64,000 nucleotides of DNA from an uncultured Saprospiraceae bacterium (lineage in GTDB: Bacteria; Bacteroidota; Bacteroidia; Chitinophagales; Saprospiraceae), in contig CALMSO010000061.1 in the NCBI GenBank assembly GCA_937872385.1, positions 1 to 64,000 of the forward strand, in the 5' to 3' direction. This document shows positions 44,216 to 53,250 of this stretch, one piece after another (the stretch's first letter is position 1; the number at the start of each line of letters is the position of its first letter). The notes under the pieces were generated by a model. It was not told the DNA's origin and did not search any database. It saw only the letters and a list, made by a program, of their open reading frames with translations. The translations under genes and the position numbers were made by a program.

Positions 44216-45439
44216 TTAGGGTTGCATCATCTTACCGATAAAGAGCACACTGTTGGTTTTATTGTCTCGAATGACGAAGACAAACGGCCGGTTGACAATG
44301 ATTTCTGGCGGCAGGGAGGTGGTCTCAAATTCAATGGATGTCACCGCCGCCGCTTCGGTACCTTTCTCGTCTATTTCTACAAAGGCTTTGTGGCGCACCG
44401 CGCTGATGTGCAGGTCTTCGTCTTTGGCGATGTTGGTAAAATTGGCTTGCTGAGGCGCAAAAGCTATGCCCATGCCCATATCGGTGAGTGCCCGATTGAG
44501 TAGTTGCTCGTATTCCATTTTAAATTTTGGCATTCTGAAGGTCATGCGCGGGCTGTCGCTGAGGTTGTCGAGCCAGACGCGCCAGTTGGTTGCCGAAAGT
44601 GAAGCCACCAAGGCATCCATCGAGTAGCCCTCATTGGGCAGGAGGATGGTCATCGAGAAGATAGAATCGCCGTAGGGCAGGTCAATGGCCGTCAGCCGGT
44701 CGTCGCTAAATACAGGTAGTGACACTTTAGGCAGGAGCATCATGTCCACGTTTTTTTGTGTGCCGTCGGCTAAGAAAAACGGTTGCTGGTTAGTCTTTTT
44801 TGTATCAAACTGGTGGCGCCAAGTGCCCTTGAAGTAAATAGCATTGATAATAAACATCACCGTTTCGGGCGAAATATCATTTACGATATCTTTTATGAGT
44901 CCTTTGGTTTGGTCATTTACCCATTTGTTGATGGTGGCTTTGGCGGCCGGGCTGTTAAAGTCGAGTGCGCTCACTTGGCTATTGAAAAAAGTACGATTTA
45001 CATCCAGAAATTCCTGGCGCACTACATAAGTATCTCGATACCAGATAGAATTGGCTATTTGTAGCTGCACTTTCGGGTCGAGATTGGGCACTACTTCGAG
45101 CAAACTGCGATAGGCCGCATTGAGGCGATTCTGTTCCCAGTCCGATACGCGCATAGCACCCTGCATATCCGTGTAGGTTTGGCTGGCGGCCCCATTGAGC
45201 GCCATGGCGAGCGCCGTCGAAATACTCATCGGTGAGATGAAGATATTATCGGTTGGCTCAGCGGCGTGCAGTTCCTGAAACAGGTCAAAACCGAAGACAT
45301 TTTGATCCTTGGTGAGGGAGCACACATCGGATGTGTCCGTGCAAGCGAAGTCGGTGCCACGCGGCCCTTCCACCGTGTCGGTACATTGCAGGAGCAACAT
45401 AGCTACACCGAGCGCGAGTAGCATGAATGGTGTTTTCAT
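44216..45439 (-). CDS. Serpin lipoprotein (serine protease inhibitor)
   Basis: The 407-residue product has a lipoprotein signal with cysteine near residue 19 (MLLLQC), so it should be membrane-anchored. The serpin fold is complete: FISPMSISTALAMALNGA, NSIWYRDTYVV, INAIYFKGTWRHQFD, and near the end RPFVFVIRDNKTNSVLFIGK. The reactive loop has an inhibitory-type hinge, EKGTEAAAVTS, with small residues at P12-P9. Counting from the P14 threonine places the P1-P1' pair at Thr-Ser in FETTSLPPE, which would suit elastase-like or thiol proteases. Serpins are uncommon in bacteria but recur in Bacteroidota. The window also encodes a Kazal-domain protein, another protease inhibitor type. Confidence 0.93.
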   Translation of the reverse strand: MKTPFMLLALGVAMLLLQCTDTVEGPRGTDFACTDTSDVCSLTKDQNVFGFDLFQELHAAEPTDNIFISPMSISTALAMALNGAASQTYTDMQGAMRVSDWEQNRLNAAYRSLLEVVPNLDPKVQLQIANSIWYRDTYVVRQEFLDVNRTFFNSQVSALDFNSPAAKATINKWVNDQTKGLIKDIVNDISPETVMFIINAIYFKGTWRHQFDTKKTNQQPFFLADGTQKNVDMMLLPKVSLPVFSDDRLTAIDLPYGDSIFSMTILLPNEGYSMDALVASLSATNWRVWLDNLSDSPRMTFRMPKFKMEYEQLLNRALTDMGMGIAFAPQQANFTNIAKDEDLHISAVRHKAFVEIDEKGTEAAAVTSIEFETTSLPPEIIVNRPFVFVIRDNKTNSVLFIGKMMQP

Positions 45440-45689
45440 AATTGGATTTTTTGTATTTTACAAAACAAGTACTAATCAGTAAGACGCTGCTCAGTAGCCA
45501 AAAGGTTGGCCGTGTTTTCTGTTCCGATGCGCTTGTCCCGCCGAAGTTCTGCGGTTTTGTCGGATTTTAGCCGCCGCTTTTTTTCGGTATTCAGCAATAG
45601 GGCGCTACTTTTGTTTATTGCCACGGCAAAACGTTGTAGGCTCATAAAGCCACGCAGCTTTTCACTTTTATTTATTCCCTAAAACGCTT

Positions 45690-48530
45690 ATGCTCATGCA
45701 AAATCTGTTTCGTTTTATCTTCTTTTATTTGCTATGCACCACGGCCATTGCGGCAAGCGCACAGGTGTTGTACACCGAGCCTTTTTTTCCGAAAATAGAC
45801 CAGCCGGTAACGATTTTCTTCGACGCGACGCAAGGCTCTGGCGGTTTGAGAGATTGCAATTGTGATGTATATCTGCACACCGGTGTCATCACCAATGCCA
45901 GCACCAGCCCTTCCGACTGGAAGAATGTAGTGACCACCTGGGGGCAGTCCAACTCCGCTTGGCGGATGACGCGCGTGCCCGGCGAAGCTAATTTGTACAG
46001 CTACACGATTGGGCCATCCATTCGTAGTTATTATAATGTAGGCGCCACCACCCAAGTGCAACGCATGGCTTTTGTCTTTCGCAATGCCAATGGCTCGCGC
46101 GAGGGCAAAGACGTAGGCAATTCCGACATTTACTACGATGTTTTTCCGAATAACCTGCCCTTTACAGCGCTGCTGCTCAACCCGACCGCCGGCACGCTGG
46201 TGCGCGACATTGGCGAAAGTATCAATATCAGTCTCGTAACTTCCGAAGCGGCGACCATTACCGTTTTTAGAAATGGCAACGAAGTAACGCAGACCTCCGG
46301 CACGCGGCTCGATTATGCATTAGAAGTGACGACCACTGGTACGAATACGGTGGAAATCCTTGCCGATAATGGCGCTACCACCCAAACGACCTCTTTCACC
46401 TACGCTACGCCACTCGCGCTGGCTGAGGCCAACCCGCCCGCTGGCACCCAATTAGGCGCTACCTTGCTCAACGGCGATACCAAAGTACGGCTCGCGCTGT
46501 TTGCACCTGGCAAAAAGCATGTATTTGTACTGGGTGATTTCAACGACTGGACGCCCGACACCGATTATCAAATGACGCCCAGCGCAGATGGCACCTTTTG
46601 GATTGAAATAGAGGGGCTTATACCTGGTGAAAATTATACCTATCAATACTTGGTAGATGGAACCTTGCGCGTAGCCGACCCGTATAGCACCTTAGTGCTC
46701 GATCCTTTCAATGATCCATTCATCCCAGCGGTGATCTATCCAAATTTGCCTGCCTATCCGAGAGATAAAACCGCCGGTAACGTCACCCTGCTGCAGCCCG
46801 GCGCGCCGGAGTACCAATGGCAGGTAACGGATTTTGAGCGGCCCGCCAAAGAAAAATTGGTCATTTACGAACTGCTGCTGCGCGATTTCGTAGCCCGCCA
46901 CGATTATAATACACTGGTGGACACGCTCGATTACTTAGAGCGCCTCGGCGTGAACGCCATTGAACTGCTGCCCGTCAATGAATTTGAAGGGAACATCAGT
47001 TGGGGCTACAATCCTTCGTTTCACATGGCCTTAGACAAATACTACGGCACCATCAATGATTTCAAACGCTTTGTGGACGAGTGCCACCGGCGCGGCATTG
47101 CGGTCATCTTGGATGTCGTATATAATCATGCTTTCGGGCAAAGCCCGCTGGCGCAACTCTACTGGGACAACGCCAACAACCGCCCGGCTGCCAATAATCC
47201 CTGGCTGAATCCGGTGGCCCGCCATCCGTTCAATGTAGGTTTTGATTTCAATCATGAAAGCCCCGCTACGCGCACCTACGTGGAGCGCAACATTCGCTAC
47301 TGGCTCTCGGAATTCAGGCTCGACGGCTTCCGTTTTGACCTGTCGAAAGGCTTCACCCAGCGCCAGTCCAATGATGTAGGTGCTTGGAATCAGTACGATG
47401 CTAATCGGATCGCTATTCTAAAACACTACACCGATGTAATGTGGGAAACCACTCCCGGCTCGTATGCTATCATGGAGCATTTTGCCGAAAACCGCGAAGA
47501 AACAGAGCTTTCTGACTATGGTATGATGCTTTGGGCGGGCTTTGGTCCGCACGACAACTACTTAGAGGCGGCGATGGGCTACGGCTCTAATTTTGCCAGC
47601 GCTTCCTATCAAAATCGCAACTGGCGCGACCCGCATCTGATTGTTTATATCGAAAGCCACGACGAGGAGCGCATGGTTTATAAAAACCAACAATTCGGTA
47701 ATGCTTCCGCCAATTATAATATTCGTTCGATGCCTACGGCCCTACGCCGCGCCGAGCTGGCCAATGCTTTCTTTTACACCATTCCTGGCCCGAAAATGCT
47801 CTGGCAATTTGGCGAGGTAGGGTATGATTTTCCGATTAATTATTGTCCCAATGGCACCGTTAATCAAGCCTGCCGCACCGACCCCAAGCCCATTCGCTGG
47901 GATTATTATAACGACCCCGACCGCCGTCGCTTGTACGATGTAACGGCTGCGCTTACGCATTTGAAAACAAATTATGAAACCTTCAATACCACTGATTTTC
48001 AATTGAATACAAGTGGTTTTTTGAAAAGCATCCGCTTGAATCACCCGGAAATGGATGCAGTGGTACTGGGCAATTTTGCCGTGACGAATGGCTCGGTCGC
48101 TGCCCCGTTTTCTCGCACGGGTACTTGGTACGAATATTTTAGTGGCGATAGCTTGGAGGTGAGCACCACGCCCGTGCTACTGCCTTTTTCGCCCGGCGAA
48201 TATCGGCTTTATACCTCGGTACGCCTGACGCCGCCGGCAGGAGTGATTACCAGTGCGCCAGCGGTGGTGCGCGATTATTTCGGGCTGAGCGTAGCGCCTA
48301 ATCCGAGCAACGGCGACGATGTGCAGGTGCAATACAAATTGGAAAAAGGAGGGCAGGTGCGCTTAGAAATTTTCAATATGATGGGACAAAAACTACAAAC
48401 GGTAGTGCAAACCCGGCAACCATCGGGGCTATACAGCGAGCGCATTAACCTGCTCGACCCCGGCTTGTATCTGTTGCGCCTCACCGTGGATGATAAGATC
48501 GAAACCCAACAATTAGTCGTAACGAAATAA
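45690..48530 (+). CDS. T9SS-secreted GH13 alpha-amylase family enzyme
   Basis: The 946-residue product has a signal peptide (to about residue 25, ASAQ), a beta domain at about 28-150 (VLYTEPFFPKIDQPVTIFFD) and a second at 155-240. A CBM48-like domain follows at about 260-345 (VFVLGDFNDWTPDTDYQMTP). The GH13 barrel spans about 380-760: AIELLPVNEFEGNISWGYNP, GIAVILDVVYNHAFG, the nucleophile aspartate in LDGFRFDLSKGF, the acid/base glutamate in AIMEHFAEN, and the HD of ESHDEERM. A C-terminal beta domain and a T9SS type A sorting domain (VAPNPSNGDDVQVQYKLEKG to VVTK) close it. It should hydrolyse or rearrange alpha-1,4/1,6 glucans at the cell surface and would complement the GH97 enzyme. Confidence 0.92.
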   Translation: MLMQNLFRFIFFYLLCTTAIAASAQVLYTEPFFPKIDQPVTIFFDATQGSGGLRDCNCDVYLHTGVITNASTSPSDWKNVVTTWGQSNSAWRMTRVPGEANLYSYTIGPSIRSYYNVGATTQVQRMAFVFRNANGSREGKDVGNSDIYYDVFPNNLPFTALLLNPTAGTLVRDIGESINISLVTSEAATITVFRNGNEVTQTSGTRLDYALEVTTTGTNTVEILADNGATTQTTSFTYATPLALAEANPPAGTQLGATLLNGDTKVRLALFAPGKKHVFVLGDFNDWTPDTDYQMTPSADGTFWIEIEGLIPGENYTYQYLVDGTLRVADPYSTLVLDPFNDPFIPAVIYPNLPAYPRDKTAGNVTLLQPGAPEYQWQVTDFERPAKEKLVIYELLLRDFVARHDYNTLVDTLDYLERLGVNAIELLPVNEFEGNISWGYNPSFHMALDKYYGTINDFKRFVDECHRRGIAVILDVVYNHAFGQSPLAQLYWDNANNRPAANNPWLNPVARHPFNVGFDFNHESPATRTYVERNIRYWLSEFRLDGFRFDLSKGFTQRQSNDVGAWNQYDANRIAILKHYTDVMWETTPGSYAIMEHFAENREETELSDYGMMLWAGFGPHDNYLEAAMGYGSNFASASYQNRNWRDPHLIVYIESHDEERMVYKNQQFGNASANYNIRSMPTALRRAELANAFFYTIPGPKMLWQFGEVGYDFPINYCPNGTVNQACRTDPKPIRWDYYNDPDRRRLYDVTAALTHLKTNYETFNTTDFQLNTSGFLKSIRLNHPEMDAVVLGNFAVTNGSVAAPFSRTGTWYEYFSGDSLEVSTTPVLLPFSPGEYRLYTSVRLTPPAGVITSAPAVVRDYFGLSVAPNPSNGDDVQVQYKLEKGGQVRLEIFNMMGQKLQTVVQTRQPSGLYSERINLLDPGLYLLRLTVDDKIETQQLVVTK

Positions 48531-48542
48531 GTGCGCGTAGCA

Positions 48543-48582
48543 ACCAACCGGTCAGGTTTTTATAGCACCCTGACCGGTTGGT
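48543..48582. terminator. Strong terminator/inverted repeat between the amylase and TlpA-like genes
   Basis: ACCAACCGGTCAGG (48543-48556) and CCTGACCGGTTGGT (48569-48582) form a perfect 14-bp stem with a 12-base loop that contains TTTTTA. It lies between convergent genes and probably ends both transcripts. A diverged copy of the whole element recurs at 49502-49537. Confidence 0.7.
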
Positions 48583-49433
48583 CACCTTTTCAGTAAAAGT
48601 TGTACCTTTTCAGCAAGATGTGCATAATCAATATAACGCGTTACGAATTGAATGATCCCTTCGCTATTAATAAAAAAGTTGATAGGAAAGCCGTCAAAAG
48701 CATAGTTTTCGTGTATCATTTTGCCGTCCGGTATAACTTCAAACAGTAGGTCATTGCCAAAATAATTATATGGTTCGCGTAACTCATAATTTTCATTATG
48801 TTTTATGTTTATGAATTTTAATAAAGTTGCTCGGTCATCTATGGCAATTGTAACAATATTTATATCAGGATAATTTTCCTTTATTTTATTGAGATCGGGA
48901 AATTCTCGCCGACAGTGAAGACATCCCAAAAACCAGAAATTAAGCAGAACCGGCTTGCCCCTCAAATCAGAAAGCGTAATAGGCGCACCCGCGAGCGTAG
49001 TGGCCGTGAAATCAATAGCCTCCTGCCCAATGAGTTCCTCACCATGCCGAAAGTTTTCGTGCATGGCAAGGTTTTCAGCGCTTGCAATAGATTTATTATA
49101 GGTGCGTGCTTTTTCTGTAGAATGCAAAAACAGTGTTTGCTGCCCGTTATATTTACCGATGGTGCCTTGACGGATGCTGTCAAGCGCGATTACTTCTTCC
49201 TGTATGAGTAACAGTTTATTGCCCCAAAGAAAATGTTCGGGTATAAAGATATGATGCGTAGTGTCGTTCGTCTTGCCATACTGCCGGATAATTGCCACTG
49301 TTTCAATATTTTGCATGCTTATTATATTTTGTAAATAAACGGCAGGCTGCGGTATGTCTGTTTTAGTAAATAAAAATTGTCCATAGATAAATGATGGTAA
49401 GCAACAAGACAATAATAACAGGAAAGTTTTCAT
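48582..49433 (-). CDS. TlpA-like thioredoxin-family lipoprotein or periplasmic protein
   Basis: The 283-residue product has a signal peptide (MKTFLLLLSCCLPSFIYGQ), an N-terminal region of about 110 residues with no recognised fold, and a C-terminal AhpC/TSA-type thioredoxin domain from about residue 130 (IGQEAIDFTATTLAGAPITL). The redox pair is in FWFLGCLHCRREFPDL (C-x-x-C), and the cis-proline site is GFPINFFINSEG. It should act in the periplasm as a thiol reductant or oxidase, as TlpA and ResA do; the partner is unknown. The two copies of a repeat flank the gene. Confidence 0.85.
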   Translation of the reverse strand: MKTFLLLLSCCLPSFIYGQFLFTKTDIPQPAVYLQNIISMQNIETVAIIRQYGKTNDTTHHIFIPEHFLWGNKLLLIQEEVIALDSIRQGTIGKYNGQQTLFLHSTEKARTYNKSIASAENLAMHENFRHGEELIGQEAIDFTATTLAGAPITLSDLRGKPVLLNFWFLGCLHCRREFPDLNKIKENYPDINIVTIAIDDRATLLKFINIKHNENYELREPYNYFGNDLLFEVIPDGKMIHENYAFDGFPINFFINSEGIIQFVTRYIDYAHLAEKVQLLLKR

Positions 49434-49501
49434 AATTAGTTACGTTTTTTAAAGAAAAACGTGGAAGAACATCGCAAGTTGCAGGGTCTTTGTATTTTTG
49501 G

Positions 49502-49537
49502 CAACCAACTGGTCTGATTTTTGCACCCTGACCGGTT
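49502..49537. repeat. Second, diverged copy of the 48543-48582 repeat
   Basis: CAACCAACTGGTCTGATTTT (49502-49521), then TGCACCCTGACCGG (49522-49535), match the sequence at 48541-48579 with a few changes and a short deletion, in the same orientation. The stem is broken (ACTGGTCTG against CCTGACCGG). It lies next to TATTTTTG at 49493-49500, a TAnnTTTG-type -7 element, so it would be in the 5' leader of the downstream SDR gene. Confidence 0.7.
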
Positions 49538-49551
49538 TTAAAGCATCTAAC

Positions 49552-50310
49552 ATGAATTTTAGCAATCAGATTGTACTCATCACTGGTGGCTCGCGGGGCA
49601 TTGGCAAGGCGGCTGCAGTAGAATTTGCCAAAAGGCAGGCTACCGTTGTCATCAATTATCGGCAAGACGAAGCGGCGGCCGAGGCCACGCTGGCGCAACT
49701 GCCTGGCACGGGGCATACTACTATCCGCGCTAATGTATGCGACCCCGAAGAAATCCGCGAGATGATAGAAACCATCGTTGAGCGCTACGGCCGCCTCGAT
49801 GTGGTGGTCAACAACGCGGGGCTGTCCATGTTTCATCCGGTAGATGAGGTGGACTTTGAGCATTGGGCAACGAGCTGGCGTACTACGCTGGAAACCAATT
49901 TGATAGCTCCGGCCAATGTCTGTTTTTTTGCTGCCCGACAGATGATTCGGCAGGGCGGCGGCCGCATTGTGAATGTGTCGTCGCGTGGGGCTTTTCGGGG
50001 TGAGCCAACCAAGCCAGCCTATGGGGCCAGCAAGGCAGGCCTGAATGCTATGAGCCAATCTTTGGCTAAGCAATTGGCACCGTACAATATCTTTGTGGGG
50101 GTAGTAGCACCTGGTTTTGTCGAAACCGATATGGCCAAAGTAACCCTCACAGCGGCTGAGCGCGCGGCAGTGATGAACGATTGCCCGCTCAAGCGCATCG
50201 CCCAGCCTGAGGAAGTAGCTTATGCTATCGCTTTTTTAGCTTCGCCGGGGGCGGAGTTTATGACGGGCGCCATTTTGGATATAAATGGGGCTTCGTACCT
50301 GCGGTCATAG
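49552..50310 (+). CDS. Short-chain dehydrogenase/reductase, FabG-like
   Basis: The start is set at ATG 49552 (MNFSNQIVLITGGSRGIGKA); the frame extends upstream through a repeat. The 252-residue product has GGSRGIG, NNAG, serine in NVSSRGAF and YGASK, then PGFVETDM, which is the FabG (3-oxoacyl-ACP reductase) type pattern. Many such proteins reduce other ketones, so the substrate is open. It lies in a cluster with an SRPBCC-fold protein and an AraC regulator, and its end overlaps the convergent SRPBCC gene by 6 bases. Confidence 0.9.
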   Translation: MNFSNQIVLITGGSRGIGKAAAVEFAKRQATVVINYRQDEAAAEATLAQLPGTGHTTIRANVCDPEEIREMIETIVERYGRLDVVVNNAGLSMFHPVDEVDFEHWATSWRTTLETNLIAPANVCFFAARQMIRQGGGRIVNVSSRGAFRGEPTKPAYGASKAGLNAMSQSLAKQLAPYNIFVGVVAPGFVETDMAKVTLTAAERAAVMNDCPLKRIAQPEEVAYAIAFLASPGAEFMTGAILDINGASYLRS

Positions 50311-50748
50311 TGTGGTTTCGGATTCGGCCCTGATTTTCAATGCGTTATTCATAGCTATAAAACCTTGCTCGGTAGCTGCGCCGATCATTTTTAGAATCAT
50401 GCCCGATAGGATGCCGCTGAACTGTTCGCCATGAATCAATCGTACCTGCCGCTCGCCCTGTGGCTCTATGCGGAAGTAATGCTCGCCGTCGAATAGCCCC
50501 CTTACCCCAAGGCTACCGCGCCATCGGAAGGATTGTAAAGGCTCCACTTCGAGAATGACCGGCGTGAAAGTTTGCGGTTTTTGCCCTTCGAGGTGCATGG
50601 TATTGGTCAGTTTGGTGCCTACTTTGGCAATACCTTCGCTGTTGCGGATAAAAGGATTCCACTCGCTGTAGCGGCTGAAATCGGTCAGAATATTCCACAC
50701 GGTGGCGGCATCGGCATTGATTAGAATTTCGGTTTGAATACTTTTCAT
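50305..50748 (-). CDS. SRPBCC-fold (polyketide cyclase/START-like) protein
   Basis: The start is set at ATG 50748 (MKSIQTEILINADAATVWNI). The product of 147 residues has the SRPBCC pattern: VWNILTDFSRYSEWNPFIRN near the N-terminus, a beta-grip core with FRWRGSLGVRGLFDGEHYF, and a C-terminal helix (TEQGFIAMNNALKIRAE). It is a small ligand-binding protein of unknown ligand. It is divergent from the AraC-type gene with a 162-base gap, so that regulator may control it. Confidence 0.88.
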   Translation of the reverse strand: MKSIQTEILINADAATVWNILTDFSRYSEWNPFIRNSEGIAKVGTKLTNTMHLEGQKPQTFTPVILEVEPLQSFRWRGSLGVRGLFDGEHYFRIEPQGERQVRLIHGEQFSGILSGMILKMIGAATEQGFIAMNNALKIRAESETTL

Positions 50749-50910
50749 AATGTTGTATTTTTTGTAATGTTGTAATGATTTACAATGCAAAGATGCAGCC
50801 AATACGCCCTAAAAGTATGGTGACTAAACGCCAATAGATTGACATTTGGTGCCAAAACGAGCTGTGGCGGAAGGGTTTTGGATAAAGATGCTAAAACAGT
50901 CTGATTTTTT

Positions 50911-51924
50911 ATGACTTTCAACGCCAGATTTATTGCCAATATCATTCACTTTGCCGCGCAGCAGGGCGTGAGCAAGCGCGCTTTGCTGGCGCTGACCGGC
51001 ACAGATATGGACGGGCTGCAAGATGAGCAGTTGCGCTTCGATGCGGTGGTTTATAATGCAGTGATGGAGCGCGCTTTAGCACTTTCGAAAGACCCTTGTT
51101 TTGGCTTGCACGCTGGGGAGTACCTATCGCTATCGGCGGCGGGCATTATTACACAATTGGTACAAACCAGCCGCACCGTGCACGAAGCGCTGGGCTATGT
51201 AGTTGAATTTGCCAATCTGGGTTGCTCGGCACTACCTTTCACCTTGTCAGAACGGCCCGATGCTTGGGAGCTATCGCTTGCGCCCAATCCGCTGTGGGTA
51301 GAGCAGTCGCCTGCAAGTGTACGCCACACCATAGATGGCGTGGTGGTGTTTACCATCCGCGAATTTCAAACCCTGACGCGGCAGCGCTACTATCCGTTGC
51401 GGCTGGATTTTAGCTATGCGCGGCCAGCACAATCCACTGAGTACGAGCGCCTTTTTCGCTGCCCGGTGTATTTCAATCAGGAAAAAAATGGTATCTATTT
51501 GGATAAAAAACAAGTGGCTGAGCCGGTAGTCACCAGTGATTATCAGCTCTTGCAAATATTGGTGCAGCACGCCGAGGCAAGGCTGGCCGCTATGCAACAA
51601 GACGCCGGTTTTTTTACCATTGTAAAACAGTCCATTCTGAACCTTGTAAAACCACAATTTCCAACCATCGAGCAAGTAGCCGCCAATCTGAACATCAGCG
51701 TGCGCACCCTCCAACGCAAGCTCCAGGAAGAGGGCCATACCTATAAATCGGTGCTGGATGAACTGCGCCGCCAATTAGCCGCTGACTACCTGCGCAAGGA
51801 AAACCTGAGCATACAGGAAATTGCTTATCTGCTCGATTATGCTGACGCCAGTGCTTTTAGTCGCTCTTTCAAACGCTGGACGGGCAAAAGCCCCGGTGCG
51901 TACCGGCAGCAAATACGGTATTGA
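50911..51924 (+). CDS. AraC-family transcriptional regulator
   Basis: The 337-residue product has an N-terminal AraC-type sensing domain of the arabinose-binding-like OruR/VirS kind (about 15-200) and a C-terminal double HTH (about 240-335): VAANLNISVRTLQRKLQEEG, then LRRQLAADYLRKENLSIQEI, and YADASAFSRSFKRWTGKSPG. The last segment is the canonical second-HTH signature. It is divergent from the SRPBCC gene, and the SDR gene lies just beyond that, which makes both likely targets. Confidence 0.9.
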   Translation: MTFNARFIANIIHFAAQQGVSKRALLALTGTDMDGLQDEQLRFDAVVYNAVMERALALSKDPCFGLHAGEYLSLSAAGIITQLVQTSRTVHEALGYVVEFANLGCSALPFTLSERPDAWELSLAPNPLWVEQSPASVRHTIDGVVVFTIREFQTLTRQRYYPLRLDFSYARPAQSTEYERLFRCPVYFNQEKNGIYLDKKQVAEPVVTSDYQLLQILVQHAEARLAAMQQDAGFFTIVKQSILNLVKPQFPTIEQVAANLNISVRTLQRKLQEEGHTYKSVLDELRRQLAADYLRKENLSIQEIAYLLDYADASAFSRSFKRWTGKSPGAYRQQIRY

Positions 51925-52032
51925 AGAAATAAATGAAACAAGGTAAAAGTCTGATTATCAGAATATAATATTTTATGCCATTTCCAAGTGTAAATAGCGA
52001 ACGGCGAACAGCGAATTACACACACATCCTAT

Positions 52033-52066
52033 TTGATGGAAACCAATATTATTATACCTATCTTTG
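52033..52066 (+). promoter_or_regulatory. Promoter of the DUF2214 gene
   Basis: TTG at 52033-52035, 23 bases, then TATCTTTG at 52059-52066 fit the Bacteroidota consensus TTG-N17-23-TAnnTTTG. Transcription would start near 52073, about 16 bases before the ATG at 52089. Confidence 0.6.
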
Positions 52067-52088
52067 AAAGCTCAAAATAAACCTTTGT

Positions 52089-52535
52089 ATGGTTCAGGAA
52101 ATACTTTTTCGTTATCTGCATTTTATTAGCCTTTTCATCATGATTAGTGCTGTGGTGAGCGAGCATTTATTGCTGAAAAAGCAACTGACACGGCGCGAAA
52201 TTCTGCGCTTGTCCATTATAGACGCGGTGTATGGCGTGTCGGCACTGGTGGTAGTCGGTGTTGGGCTGACGCTGTGGTTTGGGGTGGGTAAGCCAGCAGA
52301 ATTCTATTCTAAAAACTGGATTTTTCACCTCAAGGTGGGCTTGTTTATTGTGGTGGCCATTTTGTCTATTTATCCGACTATTTTTTTTCTGCGGCACCGC
52401 AAGGGCAGTGATATGAATGAATTGGTGGACGTGCCCGCCCGGCTCGTGTGGCTGTTGCGGCTGGAGCTGCTGCTATTATTGTTTATACCACTTTGCGCCA
52501 CTTTGATGGCCAAAGGCGTGGGCTATTTTGGATAA
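52089..52535 (+). CDS. DUF2214-family membrane protein
   Basis: The 148-residue product has four hydrophobic segments, near residues 8-25, 45-65, 80-100 and 125-145. Sequence features such as FRYLHFISLFIMISAVVSEH, GVGLTLWFGVGKPAEFYSKN and FHLKVGLFIVVAILSIYPT match the DUF2214 family. Members are small inner-membrane proteins of unknown function, and the conserved histidine (LHF) and lysine (FHLK) suggest a possible cofactor site. It is monocistronic with its own promoter. Confidence 0.78.
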   Translation: MVQEILFRYLHFISLFIMISAVVSEHLLLKKQLTRREILRLSIIDAVYGVSALVVVGVGLTLWFGVGKPAEFYSKNWIFHLKVGLFIVVAILSIYPTIFFLRHRKGSDMNELVDVPARLVWLLRLELLLLLFIPLCATLMAKGVGYFG

Positions 52536-52681
52536 CCGAGCGTATTGCTTATTACCGTTGGGTGTTTATTATTAGGCAAATTGCTGAAAATCAGGTTTTT
52601 AAAACAATTATTTAACTATATTTGCTTCGGAATAGATATTTTTACAAAATGGATTGTTATGTATAAAAAAGTCTTTTTGCT

Positions 52682-53236
52682 ATGACGGTACAACTCAAAA
52701 AGCGGCTGGTTTCGGTAGCGGATTATCATAAAATGGCGGAGATAGGCATACTGCCGGAGCGCGGCGTAGAATTAATCAATGGTGAAATCATAGAAATGAG
52801 TCCAATTGGTAGCAAGCATGCTAAAATAGTTAACAAACTGAACCAAATATTAAATGTCAGCCTTGGACAAAGCGTTATTATCAGCGTTCAGAATCCAATC
52901 ATAGCCAATGATTTCTCCGAGCCGGAGCCAGACATCACCGTGCTGAAACGGCGGGAGGATTTTTATGAAAATGAGCATCCGCATGGCAAGGACGCGCTAT
53001 TGGTGATTGAGGTGAGCGACAGCTCGGTGGCTTATGACCGCAAGTTTAAATTGCCGCTTTATGCTGAGAGCGGCGTACCCGAATGCTGGCTTATTGATGT
53101 AGAAAAACAGGAAATCTATACCCATTGGCAGCCGGCAGGCCAAGCTTATAAATTCAGTGAATTAGTGCAGCGCGGCGAGCTGGCCAAAACCCGCTACTTC
53201 GAGCTGGAGTTAGACACGGCACAGCTATTTCGATGA
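52682..53236 (+). CDS. Uma2-family (DUF820) endonuclease-fold protein
   Basis: The 184-residue product matches the Uma2/DUF820 family with a PD-(D/E)xK fold: YHKMAEIGILPERGVELING, then EPEPDITVLK supplying the acidic pair, LLVIEVSDSSVAYDRKFKLP supplying E-x-S and K, and YAESGVPECWLIDVE. The active site looks complete. The family expands massively in cyanobacteria and some Bacteroidota, and its role is unclear. TATATTTG at 52617-52624 may be its -7 element, without a well-placed -33 box. Confidence 0.88.
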   Translation: MTVQLKKRLVSVADYHKMAEIGILPERGVELINGEIIEMSPIGSKHAKIVNKLNQILNVSLGQSVIISVQNPIIANDFSEPEPDITVLKRREDFYENEHPHGKDALLVIEVSDSSVAYDRKFKLPLYAESGVPECWLIDVEKQEIYTHWQPAGQAYKFSELVQRGELAKTRYFELELDTAQLFR

Positions 53237-53250
53237 TATAACTGCCCGCT

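Noticed and set aside
45690..48530. Complete starch-utilisation (Sus-like) locus around the GH13 gene
   Set aside because: No SusC/SusD pair lies near either the GH13 or the GH97 gene, so only the two enzymes are claimed.
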